DNA from: Streptomyces hygroscopicus
GTDB taxonomy: Bacteria; Actinomycetota; Actinomycetes; Streptomycetales; Streptomycetaceae
Direction of reading: 5' to 3'
DNA: 64,000 nt
NCBI GenBank assembly: GCA_002021875.1
Contig: CP018627.1
Location: forward strand, 434,001-498,000
A model generated the notes under the pieces. The model was given only the letters and a program-made list of their open reading frames with translations, was not told the origin of the DNA and ran no database searches. The translations under genes were made by a program, and so were the position numbers. The number at the start of each line of letters is the position of its first letter. Position 1 is the stretch's first letter. Shown in pieces: positions 49,301 to 58,789 of this stretch.

Positions 49301-52300
49301 CCGCGGGCGTACGCACCAACACCGACTGATGGAAACCGTCCACCGGCCCGCCACGCTCCCGCAACCAGTGCACGATCGGAGTCGGCGGCACCACACCGAT
49401 GCCCTGGTCGGGGGTCGCCGTCGAGGTGGCGTCCGCGTCCGTGGCTGCAGCGGCGAGCGCGGCCACGGTGGGGCGCTGGAAGACATCGCGCGGGGTGAAG
49501 ACCAGTCCGGCGGCGCGGGCACGGCTGACGAGCTGGATGGAGACGATGCTGTCCCCGCCCAGATCGAAGAAGTTGTCATCCGCCCCGACACCCGGCAGCC
49601 CCAGCACATCCGCGAACACCGCACACAGCGCCTCCTCGCGCGCGGTCGCGGGAGACCGTCCGGCGGCGGTCGGCCCGAAGTCGGGCGCCGGGAGAGCCCG
49701 GCGGTCCAGCTTGCCGTTGGGCGTCAGCGGCAGCCGCTCCAGCGTCACGAAGGCGGCCGGAACCATGTACTCGGGCAACTCCGCGGCCACATGCTCGCGC
49801 CACTCCCCCACATCGGGGTCGCCCTCGGCCACCACATACGCCACGAGCTGCTTCACACCGGCGCGGTCCTCGCGAACGATCACCGCCGTCTGCCCGACCC
49901 GCGGATGCCGGACGAGAACCGCCTCGATCTCCCCCAGCTCGATCCGGAAACCACGCACCTTCACCTGCTCATCGGCGCGCCCGACATACTCCACATTCCC
50001 ATCCGCCCGCCACCGCACCACATCACCCGTGCGATACATCCGCGCACCCGCCCCACCGAACGGATCCGCCACAAACCGCTCCGCCGTCAACCCCGGACGC
50101 CGCACATACCCCCGGGCAAGGCCCTCGCCCGCGATGTAGAGCTCTCCGGTGACGCCGACGGGCACCGGCTGGAGCGCCGAATCCAGCACATACACCCGGG
50201 TGTTGGAGATCGGGCGGCCGATGGGCGGGGCCTGGTCGCCGGGGTCCGCCTCACGATCGCTGTACCAGGCGGTCGCATAGACGGTGGCCTCGGTCGGGCC
50301 GTAGATGTTGGCGATGCGACAGCCCGGGATGGCGTGCCGGATGGCGGCGACGGCGTGTGCCGAGAGGGCCTCCCCGGCCAGGACGACGGTCTCCGCGGAG
50401 GTGTTCACCTCGCCGTGTGCCAGCACCTGGGCGAACGCCGAGGGGACGGCGCTGATCAGGCTGCCCGACCAGCCGTCCGCCGTGCGTTCGGTGAGTGCCA
50501 GCAGGTCGCGCACCACTTCGATGCTCCCGCCGCCGCACAGCGGCCCGAACATCTCGAAGACGGAGACGTCGAAGTTGAGCGAGGTCGACGCGAGGACCTG
50601 TCTCAGCCGGCGGGGTCCGATGTCGGTGGCCGCCCAGGTGGCGAGGTCGACAGCGGCGGCTTGGGACACCATGACGCCCTTGGGGCGGCCGGTGGAGCCC
50701 GAGGTGTAGATCACATAGGCGGGGTGCTGTGGCCGGAGCGGGGTGGTGCGGTCGGCGTCGACGGGGTTGCGGTCCGGGTACTTGGCCAGCAGTTCGGCCG
50801 TCTCGGGGGTGTCCAGGCGCAGTGCGACGCGGCCGTCGCCGCCCTCGGTGTCCCCGTTGGCCGTGAGCACGATCGCCGGTTCGGCGTCGTCGAGCATGTA
50901 GGCGATCCGCTCGGCCGGGTAGCCGGGGTCCACCGGAAGGTAGGCGGCGCCGGCCTTGAGGATGGCGAGCAGCGCCACCATCATCTCGTCGGAGCGGGGC
51001 ACGGAGAGCGCCACGAGGCTCTCCGGACCGGCGCCGTGCCCGATCAGCAGATGGGCGAGCCGGTTGGCGCGCCGGTTGAGCTCGGCGTATGTCACTGTAC
51101 GGCCCTCGAAGACCACCGCGGGGGCCTGTGGGGTGCGGGCCGCCTGGGCCTCGAACAGCTCGGGGAGTGAGGAGTCCGGCACCTTCCGCGCGGTGGCGTT
51201 CCACTCGCCCAGGACGCGCTCGCGCTCCTGAGGGGCCAGCAGATCGATCCGGCCGATGGGGGTGTCGGGTGCGGCGTGGGCGAAGTGGCCGAGGAGGTCG
51301 AGGAAGCGCCGCTGGTGGTCGGTGAGTCGCTCGGGGCCGTACAGCTCCGGATTGCCGTCCAGGTCGATGCGCAGCCCGCCGGCCGTGCTCTCGCCGCTTC
51401 CGGACCGGCCCGGCTCCTTAGCGACCCGTCCGTCCACCACGAGCGACAGATCGTCGACGGGGCCGCCGCCGAGGTTGTGCACGCTGCCGCGGTGGCCGGC
51501 GAAGCTCAGGTCGTAGTCGACCATGACGATGTTGATGTGCGGGCCGATGAGACGGTGCTCGTCCCCGGAGAGTTCGAGGTCCCGTCGCAGGTCCTCGGCG
51601 CGGTACCGCTGGTGCTTCAGCGCACCGTGCAGTTCCTTGGAGGCCAGGCGGGCGGCTTCCGCCACGGTGGTACCGGGGTGCAGGTCCAGCCGGAACGGCA
51701 GGACGTTGGACATCATCCCGGGGATGGTGCGGGCGCGTCCTGCGGACCGGGCCATCACGGGCAGGCCGAGGACGACCTGACGGTTGCCGGTCATCCGGTG
51801 CAGATAGACGCCGAACGCGGCGACGAGGACGGCGGGCCAGCTCACCTCCGCCTCGCGTGCGGTGGCGCGCAATCCGGCCAGCGTCGGCTCGTCGAGGAAG
51901 GCGGTCCGGCGCGCCAACCGTTCGGGGAGCGCCGGGGTGTGGTCGGCCAGGCTGGTGGCGGCGGGCTGATCGGCGAAGCGTGCCGTCCAGTAGGCGCGGT
52001 CGCGGGTGAACCGGTCGGAGTCCCGGTACGCGGCCTCGTCGCCGAGGAGTTCGGCCAGTGGTCCGAACGGCGTCTCGGGGCAGGGCAGTTGGGCCGTAAG
52101 GGCCGTGTAGAGCTCGGCGACGCGGCGGCCGACCAGGGAGAGACCGAGGCCGTCCATGACGATGTGGTGGTAGCGCTGGTACCAGAAGTACCGGTCGTCC
52201 GCCGCCTTGAACAGCGCGAAGGCGAACAGCGGACCGGTCGTGGGGTCCACCGGCCGGCGCATCTCGGCGCGCATATGGCTCTCGGCGCTCGCGCGGGGAT

Positions 52301-52583
52301 CGTCCTCGTGGCTGATGTCGATGAAGGGCAGGGTCCAGCCGACGCGCTCCTCGACCACCTGCGCCGCCCTGCCGTCCTCCTCCAGGAGCCGGATCCGCAG
52401 TGTCTCGGCCTCGGCCACGGTGCGGCGCAGCGCGCTTTCGAAGAGCGCGGAATCGATCTCGCCGTGAATATCGATGTATTCGGCGATGTTGAAGAGGGGA
52501 TTCGCCGGCTGAAGCCGCTGGGCGAGCCAGATACCGGACTGCGCGGCCGTGAGCGGCAGGCTGGCAATCTGATAACCGGTCAT
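43377..52583 (-). CDS. NRPS, two modules C-A-T-E / C-A-T-E (initiation)
   Basis: A 3068-aa NRPS, modules 1 and 2. The first C domain (about residues 1-440, HHIVMDG) resembles the EntF-type initiating C domain ([16 protein letters not shown]), so it should accept an acyl group from a carrier protein. A1 begins about 472, T1 GGDS about 1008, E1 (HHLVVDG) about 1193; C2 (HHLLLDG) about 1676, A2 about 1994, T2 about 2531, E2 about 2714. Pocket residues by eye are DVFSVAIVYK for A1 (not assigned) and DVWHLSLVDK for A2 (Ser). Both residues should be epimerised to D. No acyl-AMP ligase gene is seen in the window, which favours direct transfer from the type II PKS ACP. The downstream NRPS start overlaps its stop. 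Confidence 0.95.
43736..45549 (-). repeat. Long internal repeat, module 2 copy
   Basis: About 1.8 kb covering the end of A2 (A7-A10), T2 and most of E2 is very similar to 48300-50116 in module 1, at an offset near 4566 bases; long stretches look identical. The substrate-pocket part of the A domains lies outside the conserved block. Confidence 0.8.
48300..50116 (-). repeat. Long internal repeat, module 1 copy
   Basis: Partner of the 43736-45549 block, spanning the end of A1, T1 and E1. The similarity breaks upstream in the core of the A domain, consistent with gene conversion or module duplication followed by exchange of the specificity part. Confidence 0.8.
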
Positions 52584-52619
52584 GGTTCATCCGTCCTGAT
52601 CGGGCGATGGCGCATCGAT

Positions 52620-52710
52620 GATGAATCGAGTGGGGCGCACGATTCATCCGACGCGACAAATTCGGAAGTCAACTACATCTCGGCAAGCTCATGGAAGTGA
52701 AATGACTTCC
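52620..52710. promoter_or_regulatory. Upstream region of the NRPS operon with two inverted repeats
   Basis: The 274-base gap before the first NRPS start holds a perfect nine-base inverted repeat, GATGAATCG (52620-52628) and CGATTCATC (52640-52648), and a six-base one, GGAAGT (52693-52698) and ACTTCC (52705-52710). The region is less GC-rich than the coding DNA. It is the likely control region of the leftward NRPS/PKS operon. Confidence 0.5.
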
Positions 52711-52857
52711 GCTGTGAGATGTCGATCCGCAAGCGAAATACCATGCGGGGAACGCCTGAATTCTCAGCGCCGGCACGGGGAATGGCGGTGGGGACGGAGA
52801 ACCCGGCGCGAGGGCTCCACGCGCATTCCGGACGGGCCCGCTCGGGCCCGCGTTGCC

Positions 52858-53655
52858 TCAGCGGGCGGCGGCCTTGCGATAGGCGCCGACGGCGGCGGGG
52901 ACGACGATGGCGAGCAGCAGCGCGATCAGCGCGAGGGACAGCGGGATGGGGTACTGGACGGGGAGGGCGCTCTTGCCGGTGCCGGTCGAGGTGTTGCCGA
53001 AGAGTTCGCGGCAGGCGGCCACCACGGCGCTCACCGGGTTCCACTCGCACAGCAGCCGCAGCCAGCCGGGCAGTCCATTCAGCGGAATGAACGCGTTGGA
53101 GAGGAAGGTGAGCGGCATGACCAGCATGAACGCGATGGAGTTGACCGCTTCGGCGCTGCGCGCCAGCAGTCCGATGAGGGCGCCCAGCCAGGACATGGCG
53201 TAGCCGAGCAGCAGCAGGATGCCGAATCCGGCGATGGCCTTGGGGATGCCCTGGTGCACCCGCCAGCCGATGAGGTATCCGACGACGGCCATCGTGACAC
53301 AGGCGATGACGGCGAGCGCCACATCGGAGAGGGTGCGCCCGATCAGTACGGCCGACCGGGACATGGGAAGGGAGCGGAAGCGGTCGACCACTCCGTTGCC
53401 GAGGTCTCCGGCGACACCCAGCGCGGTGTTGCCCACGTTGGTGAGCATCATCTGGGTGAAGATGCCGGCCATCAGATACGAGCGGTAGTCGCTGCCCGGA
53501 ACGGAGATCGCGCTGCCGAACAGCACACCGAAGACGATCACGTACGCGACCGGCATCAGCGTCACACTGAGGAGCTTCTCCGGAATGCGGGCCAGATGCC
53601 GCATATGGCGGCCGAACAGTGCGGAGACGTCGCTGACGAGTTCCATGGTGCCCAC
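52858..53655 (-). CDS. ABC-2 type exporter permease (DrrB-like)
   Basis: A 265-aa ABC-2 membrane protein with six predicted hydrophobic segments (for example SVTLMPVAYVIVFGVLFG and AFMLVMPLTFLSNAFI) and the DRFRSLPMSRSAVLIGR loop found in DrrB-type antibiotic exporters. A GTG at 53655 or an ATG at 53646 can start it. It lies three bases downstream of the ATPase gene. It most likely exports the peptide product or gives self-resistance. Confidence 0.9.
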   Translation of the reverse strand: MGTMELVSDVSALFGRHMRHLARIPEKLLSVTLMPVAYVIVFGVLFGSAISVPGSDYRSYLMAGIFTQMMLTNVGNTALGVAGDLGNGVVDRFRSLPMSRSAVLIGRTLSDVALAVIACVTMAVVGYLIGWRVHQGIPKAIAGFGILLLLGYAMSWLGALIGLLARSAEAVNSIAFMLVMPLTFLSNAFIPLNGLPGWLRLLCEWNPVSAVVAACRELFGNTSTGTGKSALPVQYPIPLSLALIALLLAIVVPAAVGAYRKAAAR

Positions 53656-53658
53656 GCC

Positions 53659-54609
53659 CTACCCTTCCTTGCTGGTGGTGCCGCCGGTAAGGGCGAGGAA
53701 CACATCGTCGAGCGAGGGCCGCCGTACGGCGAATCCGATGGGCCGCACCTGGGCGGCGTCCAGGGCACAGGCGGCCTCGGCGACTGTTTTGAGCTGGTCG
53801 CGGAGGGATACGGAAACCATCCGTCCGTGTTGTTCGACGACCGGCTCCATGGCGGTGACTGTCCGCAGGGCGGTGACGGCCGCGGGGATCGAGGCGTCGT
53901 CCTGCACGGTCACCTCGAGGCGTTCGCCGCCCACCTTGGCCTTGAGTTCGTCCGAAGTGCCGTCGGCGATCACGCGCCCGCCGTCGATCACCGCGATCCG
54001 GTCGGCGAGCTGATCGGCCTCTTCGAGGTACTGGGTGGTCATCAGGACCGTGACACCGCCGGCCAGTTGCTCGCGGATCATGTCCCAGAGGATGAGTCTG
54101 CTGGTCGGGTCGAGGCCGGTGGTCGGCTCGTCGAGGAAGAGCACCTTGGGGTCGGCGATGAGGCTGGCGGCCAGGTCCAGCCGTCTCCGGGTGCCACCGG
54201 AGTACGTCTTGACCGTGCGGTCGGCGAACTGGCCCAGGCCGAGCCGGTCGAGCAGCACCTCGGCGCGAGCCTTCGCCCCGCGGCGGCCCAGACGGTGGAG
54301 CACCCCGACGAGCTGGAGGTTCTCCCGACCGGTGAGCCTTTCGTCGAGGGCGGCGTACTGACCGGTGAGGCCGATCCTGCGGCGCACCTCGCGCGGCTGA
54401 GTGCGTACGTCGTATCCGGCGACACTCGCGCGGCCCTCGTCGGCTTCCAGCAGCGTGGCCAGCACCCGTACCGTCGTCGTCTTGCCCGCTCCGTTGGGGC
54501 CGAGTAGGCCGAGGAGCGTTCCCGCCGGAACGGACAGGTCCACGCCGCGCAGCGCCTCGTGGTCCCCGTATCTCTTTCGGATCCCCTCGGCCTCTATGGC
54601 TATATCCAC
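53659..54609 (-). CDS. ABC exporter ATPase (DrrA-like)
   Basis: A 316-aa ATPase of the daunorubicin-resistance (DrrA) type. Walker A is GPNGAGKTTT, the Q-loop region GLTGQYAALDERLTGREN, the signature YSGGTRRRLDLA, Walker B LFLDEPTTGLD and the switch LMTTQYLEEAD. A C-terminal regulatory domain follows (from about residue 220, ending PSLDDVFLALTGG). GTG 54609 was chosen for its GAGGTG ribosome site and family-like N-terminus (VDIAIEAEGIRKRYGD); the longer upstream reading frame is cysteine-rich and overlaps the GCAT repeat region. Confidence 0.92.
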   Translation of the reverse strand: MDIAIEAEGIRKRYGDHEALRGVDLSVPAGTLLGLLGPNGAGKTTTVRVLATLLEADEGRASVAGYDVRTQPREVRRRIGLTGQYAALDERLTGRENLQLVGVLHRLGRRGAKARAEVLLDRLGLGQFADRTVKTYSGGTRRRLDLAASLIADPKVLFLDEPTTGLDPTSRLILWDMIREQLAGGVTVLMTTQYLEEADQLADRIAVIDGGRVIADGTSDELKAKVGGERLEVTVQDDASIPAAVTALRTVTAMEPVVEQHGRMVSVSLRDQLKTVAEAACALDAAQVRPIGFAVRRPSLDDVFLALTGGTTSKEG

Positions 54610-54633
54610 GAATTCACACCTCACGCACTTGGA

Positions 54634-54677
54634 ACATGCATTGCATTGCATCGCATACGCATGCGCAATGGCGCATG
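54634..54677. repeat. Clustered GCAT/TGCGCA short repeats
   Basis: A run of overlapping short units: GCATTGCATTGCATCGCAT, then ACGCATGCGCA and TGCGC-AATG-GCGCA as a small inverted repeat. It lies 25 bases upstream of the DrrA-like start, where a promoter or operator is expected. Confidence 0.5.
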
Positions 54678-55147
54678 GCGGCGACGAGTGGCGTACGCCA
54701 ACAGCAATAGAAAAGCACGTGGCCCCCGTTCATTAAAGCGATAGGCCATCACCAGAGAATTCCTTGGCGGACGGCAGCGTCACTTAAGCAGTCGGCCCAC
54801 GCACCTGGCAAGGCCCGTCCGGCCCACGACCCAATACCGGGCGGTAATTTATTGATCAACGGTAAGTGATGAGGGAGCGCGACCCCTGGGGGGATATCCG
54901 ATTTACCCTCATTCCGCCGTACCGCTTCCCGCCGCCAACGCCGGATCCCGCCCTTGGATGTGACGGTCGGACATCTGTCGTTCCGGTGGCTCACCGGCTT
55001 TATCCACTCGGGGAACATCGCGTAAATTCTGAAGATCTTCTCAGGCGAGACGGCCGCCAGTGCGTCATCTCACAACCGGCCGAGGCGTCACGAGGGCACA
55101 ACCGTCCCGACCCCGCTCGCGGTTGGCGGACTCTCGCGCATAACGGG

Positions 55148-55189
55148 CGCGTTACCCGTGCGGACGACCGCGTTACCCGTGCGGACGAC
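55148..55189. repeat. Perfect 21-bp tandem repeat, two copies
   Basis: A 21-base unit with core GTTACCCGTGCGG occurs twice without a gap (55148-55168 and 55169-55189). The 21-base period puts both copies on the same face of the helix, as in direct-repeat operators. It lies about 225 bases upstream of the furan synthase start. Confidence 0.7.
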
Positions 55190-55414
55190 GTTGATCGGCG
55201 AGGTCACCGGGCCACGGGCCAGCCGCGCATGGCCGGTTCGAAACGGCGTAGACGGCGCGTTGGGGGCGCGGACGCGTCATGCAGTGCCCCGTTCCGGACT
55301 CCGCGCGCCCTGCCGGTGGCCACGGGCCGCGGCAATGATGAGCGGACCGCACGTAATCCGCGACTCCGCACACCTGCCCTGTGGCGGGTGGACATGCGGT
55401 GGAAGGAATGTCCG

Positions 55415-56170
55415 TTGTTGCTTCTCATCTCCCCGGACAGCGTCGACGAGGCCCTCGACTGCGCGAAGGCGGCCGAGCACCTCGACATCGTCGATGTCAA
55501 GAAGCCCGACGAGGGCTCGCTCGGTGCGAACTTCCCGTGGGTCATCAGGGAGATCCGCGACGCGGTCCCGGCGGACAAGCCGGTGTCCGCCACCGTGGGA
55601 GACGTGCCGTACAAGCCCGGCACGGTGGCCCAGGCGGCGCTCGGTGCGGCTGTCTCCGGAGCCACGTATATCAAGGTCGGCCTCTACGGCTGCACGACGC
55701 CCGAACAGGCCATCGATGTCATGCGCGGAGTCGTCCGGGCGGTGAAGGACTACCGGCCGGACGCGTTCGTCGTCGCCTCGGGCTATGCCGACGCCCACCG
55801 GATCGGCTGTGTCAACCCGCTCGCGCTGCCCGACATCGCCCGCCGCTCCGGCTCCGACGCGGCCATGCTCGACACCGCGATCAAGGACGGGACACGGCTG
55901 TTCGACCACGTTCCGCCGGACGTCTGCGCGGAGTTCGTCCGGCTGGCCCACGAGGCGGATCTGCTCGCCGCCCTCGCGGGCAGCGTCAAGGTCGGCGACC
56001 TCGGTGAACTGACCCGCATCGGCACGGACATCGTGGGGGTGCGCGGGGCGGTCTGCGAGGGGGGCGATCGCAACGCCGGAAGGATTCAGCCGCGGCTGGT
56101 GGCCGCCTTCAAGGCGGAGATGGACCGGCACGCCCAGGAATACGCGGCCACCGTCACCACCGCGAGCTGA
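55415..56170 (+). CDS. MfnB-like furan phosphate synthase (DUF556)
   Basis: A protein of about 251 aa of the (5-formylfuran-3-yl)methyl phosphate synthase family. In methanogens MfnB fuses two glyceraldehyde-3-phosphates to the furan of methanofuran. Conserved segments include [20 protein letters not shown] (Lys near 29), [21 protein letters not shown] and [19 protein letters not shown] 55415 was chosen because GGAAGGA lies seven bases upstream and the resulting N-terminus (MLLLISPDS) matches the family; ATG 55394 adds seven residues without a good ribosome site. Followed after 8 bases by an aldehyde dehydrogenase. It implies a furan building block in this organism. Confidence 0.85.
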   Translation: MLLLISPDSVDEALDCAKAAEHLDIVDVKKPDEGSLGANFPWVIREIRDAVPADKPVSATVGDVPYKPGTVAQAALGAAVSGATYIKVGLYGCTTPEQAIDVMRGVVRAVKDYRPDAFVVASGYADAHRIGCVNPLALPDIARRSGSDAAMLDTAIKDGTRLFDHVPPDVCAEFVRLAHEADLLAALAGSVKVGDLGELTRIGTDIVGVRGAVCEGGDRNAGRIQPRLVAAFKAEMDRHAQEYAATVTTAS

Positions 56171-56178
56171 CCGCGGGC

Positions 56179-57582
56179 ATGCCGACACCTCAGCCCCGTC
56201 GCACGCCGGGGCCCCGCGGCGAGCCCTTCGCCGTCCTCGATCCGGCGACGGGCGAGGTCTTCGGCGAGGCTCCCGACCAGCGGCCGGACGAGTTGGACGC
56301 CATCGTCGACCGGGCCCACGATGCCTGGCGCGACTGGCGAGCCGACCCCGTCGCCCGCACCACCGCGCTGTTCGCGGCGGCCGACGCCGTCGAGGCGGCC
56401 GGGGCCGACCTCGCTCCGCTGCTCACCCGTGAGCAGGGCAAGCCCCTGGCCGAGTCGTACGCGGAGATCGCCCGCGCGGCGGCCCGCCTGCGCTACTTCG
56501 CCGAACTGGACCCGGTGCCCCAGCCGATCACAGACGGCCGGCCGGTACGCGCCGAGGTCCGCTGGCGACCGCTCGGGCCCGTCGCCGCGATCGTCCCGTG
56601 GAACTTTCCCCTCCAGCTCGCGTCGGCGAAGTTCGCGCCCGCGCTCGCCGCGGGCAACACGATGGTGCTCAAGCCCTCCCCGTTCACGCCCCTCGCCACA
56701 CGGCTGCTGGGGTCTGTCCTCTCCGCCGCCCTCCCTCAGGACGTCCTGACGATCGTCACCGGTCGCGAGCCCCTCGGCGCCCGCCTCGCCTCCCATCCGG
56801 GGATCCGCCATGTGACCTTCACCGGTTCGATTGCCACCGGACGGGCCGTCGCCAGGGGCGCGGCGGCCTCGCTCGCCCGGGTCACCCTGGAGCTGGGCGG
56901 CAACGACGCCGCCATCCTGCTGGAGGACGTGGACGTGGAGCGGATCGCGGACCGGCTGTTCTGGGCGGCGTTCCGCAACTGCGGGCAGGTCTGCATGGCG
57001 GTCAAGCGCGTCTACGCCCCGGACCGGCTCTACTCCCAGGTGGTCGAGGCCCTCGCGGAGCGCGCGAAGACCGTCGTCGTCGGACCCGGTCTCGACCCGG
57101 GCTCGCAGCTGGGGCCGGTCTGCAACGCACCCCAGCTGGCCCGGGTCGAGCGCTGCACGGCCCAGGCGCTGGCGGACGGTGCCAGAGCCGTGGCCGGTGG
57201 TCACCGGCTGGAGGGGCCGGGTTACTTCTTCGCCCCGACGATCCTGGCCGATGTCCCCTCCGGCAGCCCGGTGGTGACGGAGGAGCAGTTCGGCCCGGTC
57301 CTGCCGGTGCTGCCGTACGGCCGCCTGGACGAGGCCGTCGAGGCGGCCAACGACACCGGCTTCGGGCTGGGCGGCTCGGTATGGGGAACCGACCTCGACC
57401 GGGCCGAGGCGGTGGCCGGCCGGCTGGAGTGCGGGACGGCGTGGATCAACCACCACGCCGAACTGTCCCTCGCCCAGCCCTTCGCGGGCATCAAGGACAG
57501 CGGTGTCGGCGTCGCGGGCGGGCCGTGGGGGCTCTACGGAAACCTCAGGCCGTTCGTCGTGCACCGTCCGGAGGAGGCGTGA
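56179..57582 (+). CDS. Aldehyde dehydrogenase of the furan cassette
   Basis: A 467-aa NAD(P)-dependent aldehyde dehydrogenase. The catalytic Cys is in NCGQVCMAVKR (about residue 272) and the general base Glu in TLELGGN (about 238); the cofactor region is IVPWNFPLQLA and FTGSIATGR. It would oxidise an aldehyde to an acid; next to an MfnB homologue the furan aldehyde is the natural guess. The stop overlaps the alcohol dehydrogenase start (GTGA). Confidence 0.9.
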   Translation: MPTPQPRRTPGPRGEPFAVLDPATGEVFGEAPDQRPDELDAIVDRAHDAWRDWRADPVARTTALFAAADAVEAAGADLAPLLTREQGKPLAESYAEIARAAARLRYFAELDPVPQPITDGRPVRAEVRWRPLGPVAAIVPWNFPLQLASAKFAPALAAGNTMVLKPSPFTPLATRLLGSVLSAALPQDVLTIVTGREPLGARLASHPGIRHVTFTGSIATGRAVARGAAASLARVTLELGGNDAAILLEDVDVERIADRLFWAAFRNCGQVCMAVKRVYAPDRLYSQVVEALAERAKTVVVGPGLDPGSQLGPVCNAPQLARVERCTAQALADGARAVAGGHRLEGPGYFFAPTILADVPSGSPVVTEEQFGPVLPVLPYGRLDEAVEAANDTGFGLGGSVWGTDLDRAEAVAGRLECGTAWINHHAELSLAQPFAGIKDSGVGVAGGPWGLYGNLRPFVVHRPEEA

Positions 57583-58688
57583 CGAAGAGGTTCGGTGCGG
57601 CGGTACTGCGCTCGTACGAGAGCCCGTTCGCCGTCGAGGAGGTGATCCTGAACGCGGGGCCGGCCGACGGCGAGATCCTGATCAGGGTCGCGGGCTGCGG
57701 GATGTGCCGGACCGATCTCGCGGTCCGGGGTTCGGCGGGCCGCTCACCGCTGCCGGCGGTGCTCGGCCACGAGGGGGCCGGGGTCGTGGTGGAGACGGGC
57801 GGCCCGGACACCGGGCTCAGCGTCGGCGACCATGTCGTGCTCAGCTTCGACTCCTGCGGACACTGCCGGAGCTGTCTGGGCGCGGCCCCGGCCTACTGTG
57901 ACTCCTTCGCCTCGCTCAACCTCTTCGGAGGGCGCACGGAGAACGTGGCACGGTTCACCGACGCGGCCGGAGTCGCCTTGGCCCCCCGGTGGTTCGGCCA
58001 GTCCTCGTTCGCCGAGTACGCGATGGTCCCGGCTCGCAACGCCGTCCGGGTCGATTCCTCGCTGCCCATCGAACTGCTAGGACCACTCGGCTGCGGCTTC
58101 CTCACCGGCGCCGGAGCGGTCTTCAACTCCTTCGGTACCGGCCCCGGCGACACCATCGCGGTCTTCGGCGCGGGGGCTGTGGGCCTGGCCGCGGTGATGG
58201 CGGCCACCGCCGCCGGGGCGGTGACCGTGGCCGTCGACCGGCACCCCGAACGGCTGGCCCTCGCCGAGCGGCTCGGCGCGAGCCCGCTGCACGCCGCATC
58301 GGCCGGCCTCCCCGAGCGCATTCGGCAACTCACCGACGGTGGCCCGCAGTACGCGCTGGACACCACGGGCTCCGCCCAACTGATCAACGACGCGCTCCGG
58401 GCCCTGCGCCCGACCGGCCACCTCGGCCTGGTGGCACGACTCCACACCGCGCTGCCGCTCGAACCGGGCACTCTGGACCGGGGCCGGAGGATCTCCCACA
58501 TCTGCGAGGGGGACGCGGTGCCGGGGCTGCTGATTCCGCGGCTGACCGGGCTGTGGCAGGCCGGGCGGTTTCCCTTCGACCAGCTGATCCGTACGTACCC
58601 GCTCGCCGACATCAACGAGGCCGAACGCGACTGCGACGCGGGCCGCGTGGTCAAACCCGTCCTGATTCCGGCGGGGACGGGCCGATGA
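57579..58688 (+). CDS. Zn-dependent aryl-type alcohol dehydrogenase
   Basis: A 369-aa zinc alcohol dehydrogenase of the medium-chain family. The catalytic zinc region is CGMCRTD and GHEGAGVVV, the structural zinc is held by four Cys in CGHCRSCLGAAPAYC, and the nucleotide motif is VFGAGAVGLAAV. The layout resembles benzyl/aryl-alcohol dehydrogenases, which fits oxidation of a furfuryl-type alcohol. GTG 57579 overlaps the upstream stop. Confidence 0.88.
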   Translation: MTKRFGAAVLRSYESPFAVEEVILNAGPADGEILIRVAGCGMCRTDLAVRGSAGRSPLPAVLGHEGAGVVVETGGPDTGLSVGDHVVLSFDSCGHCRSCLGAAPAYCDSFASLNLFGGRTENVARFTDAAGVALAPRWFGQSSFAEYAMVPARNAVRVDSSLPIELLGPLGCGFLTGAGAVFNSFGTGPGDTIAVFGAGAVGLAAVMAATAAGAVTVAVDRHPERLALAERLGASPLHAASAGLPERIRQLTDGGPQYALDTTGSAQLINDALRALRPTGHLGLVARLHTALPLEPGTLDRGRRISHICEGDAVPGLLIPRLTGLWQAGRFPFDQLIRTYPLADINEAERDCDAGRVVKPVLIPAGTGR

Positions 58689-58789
58689 GCGAGGCGTTCA
58701 ACGCCACCGCCCATCCGATCGACCGCCATATCATTCGTACCTCGTATTCCTCGCTGTTCGTAGTCTCTGCTCGCACCAAGGGAGGACAC

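Larger units (their letters stand above)
54610..55414. other. Divergent intergenic region, no gene seen
   Basis: An 805-base gap between the leftward exporter/NRPS operon and the rightward furan cassette. It holds AT-richer patches (around 54840-54910), the GCAT-type repeats and the tandem 21-bp repeat listed separately. Small reading frames exist but none has a family-like sequence or ribosome site. It probably carries promoters in both directions. Confidence 0.6.

Noticed and set aside
54634..54677. CRISPR-like array
   Set aside because: The units are only a few bases long and have no spacers; it is a short-repeat cluster, not an array.
54749..55018. 89-aa minus-strand frame in the divergent gap
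   Set aside because: No ribosome site, no recognisable motif, and it spans AT-rich promoter-like DNA.
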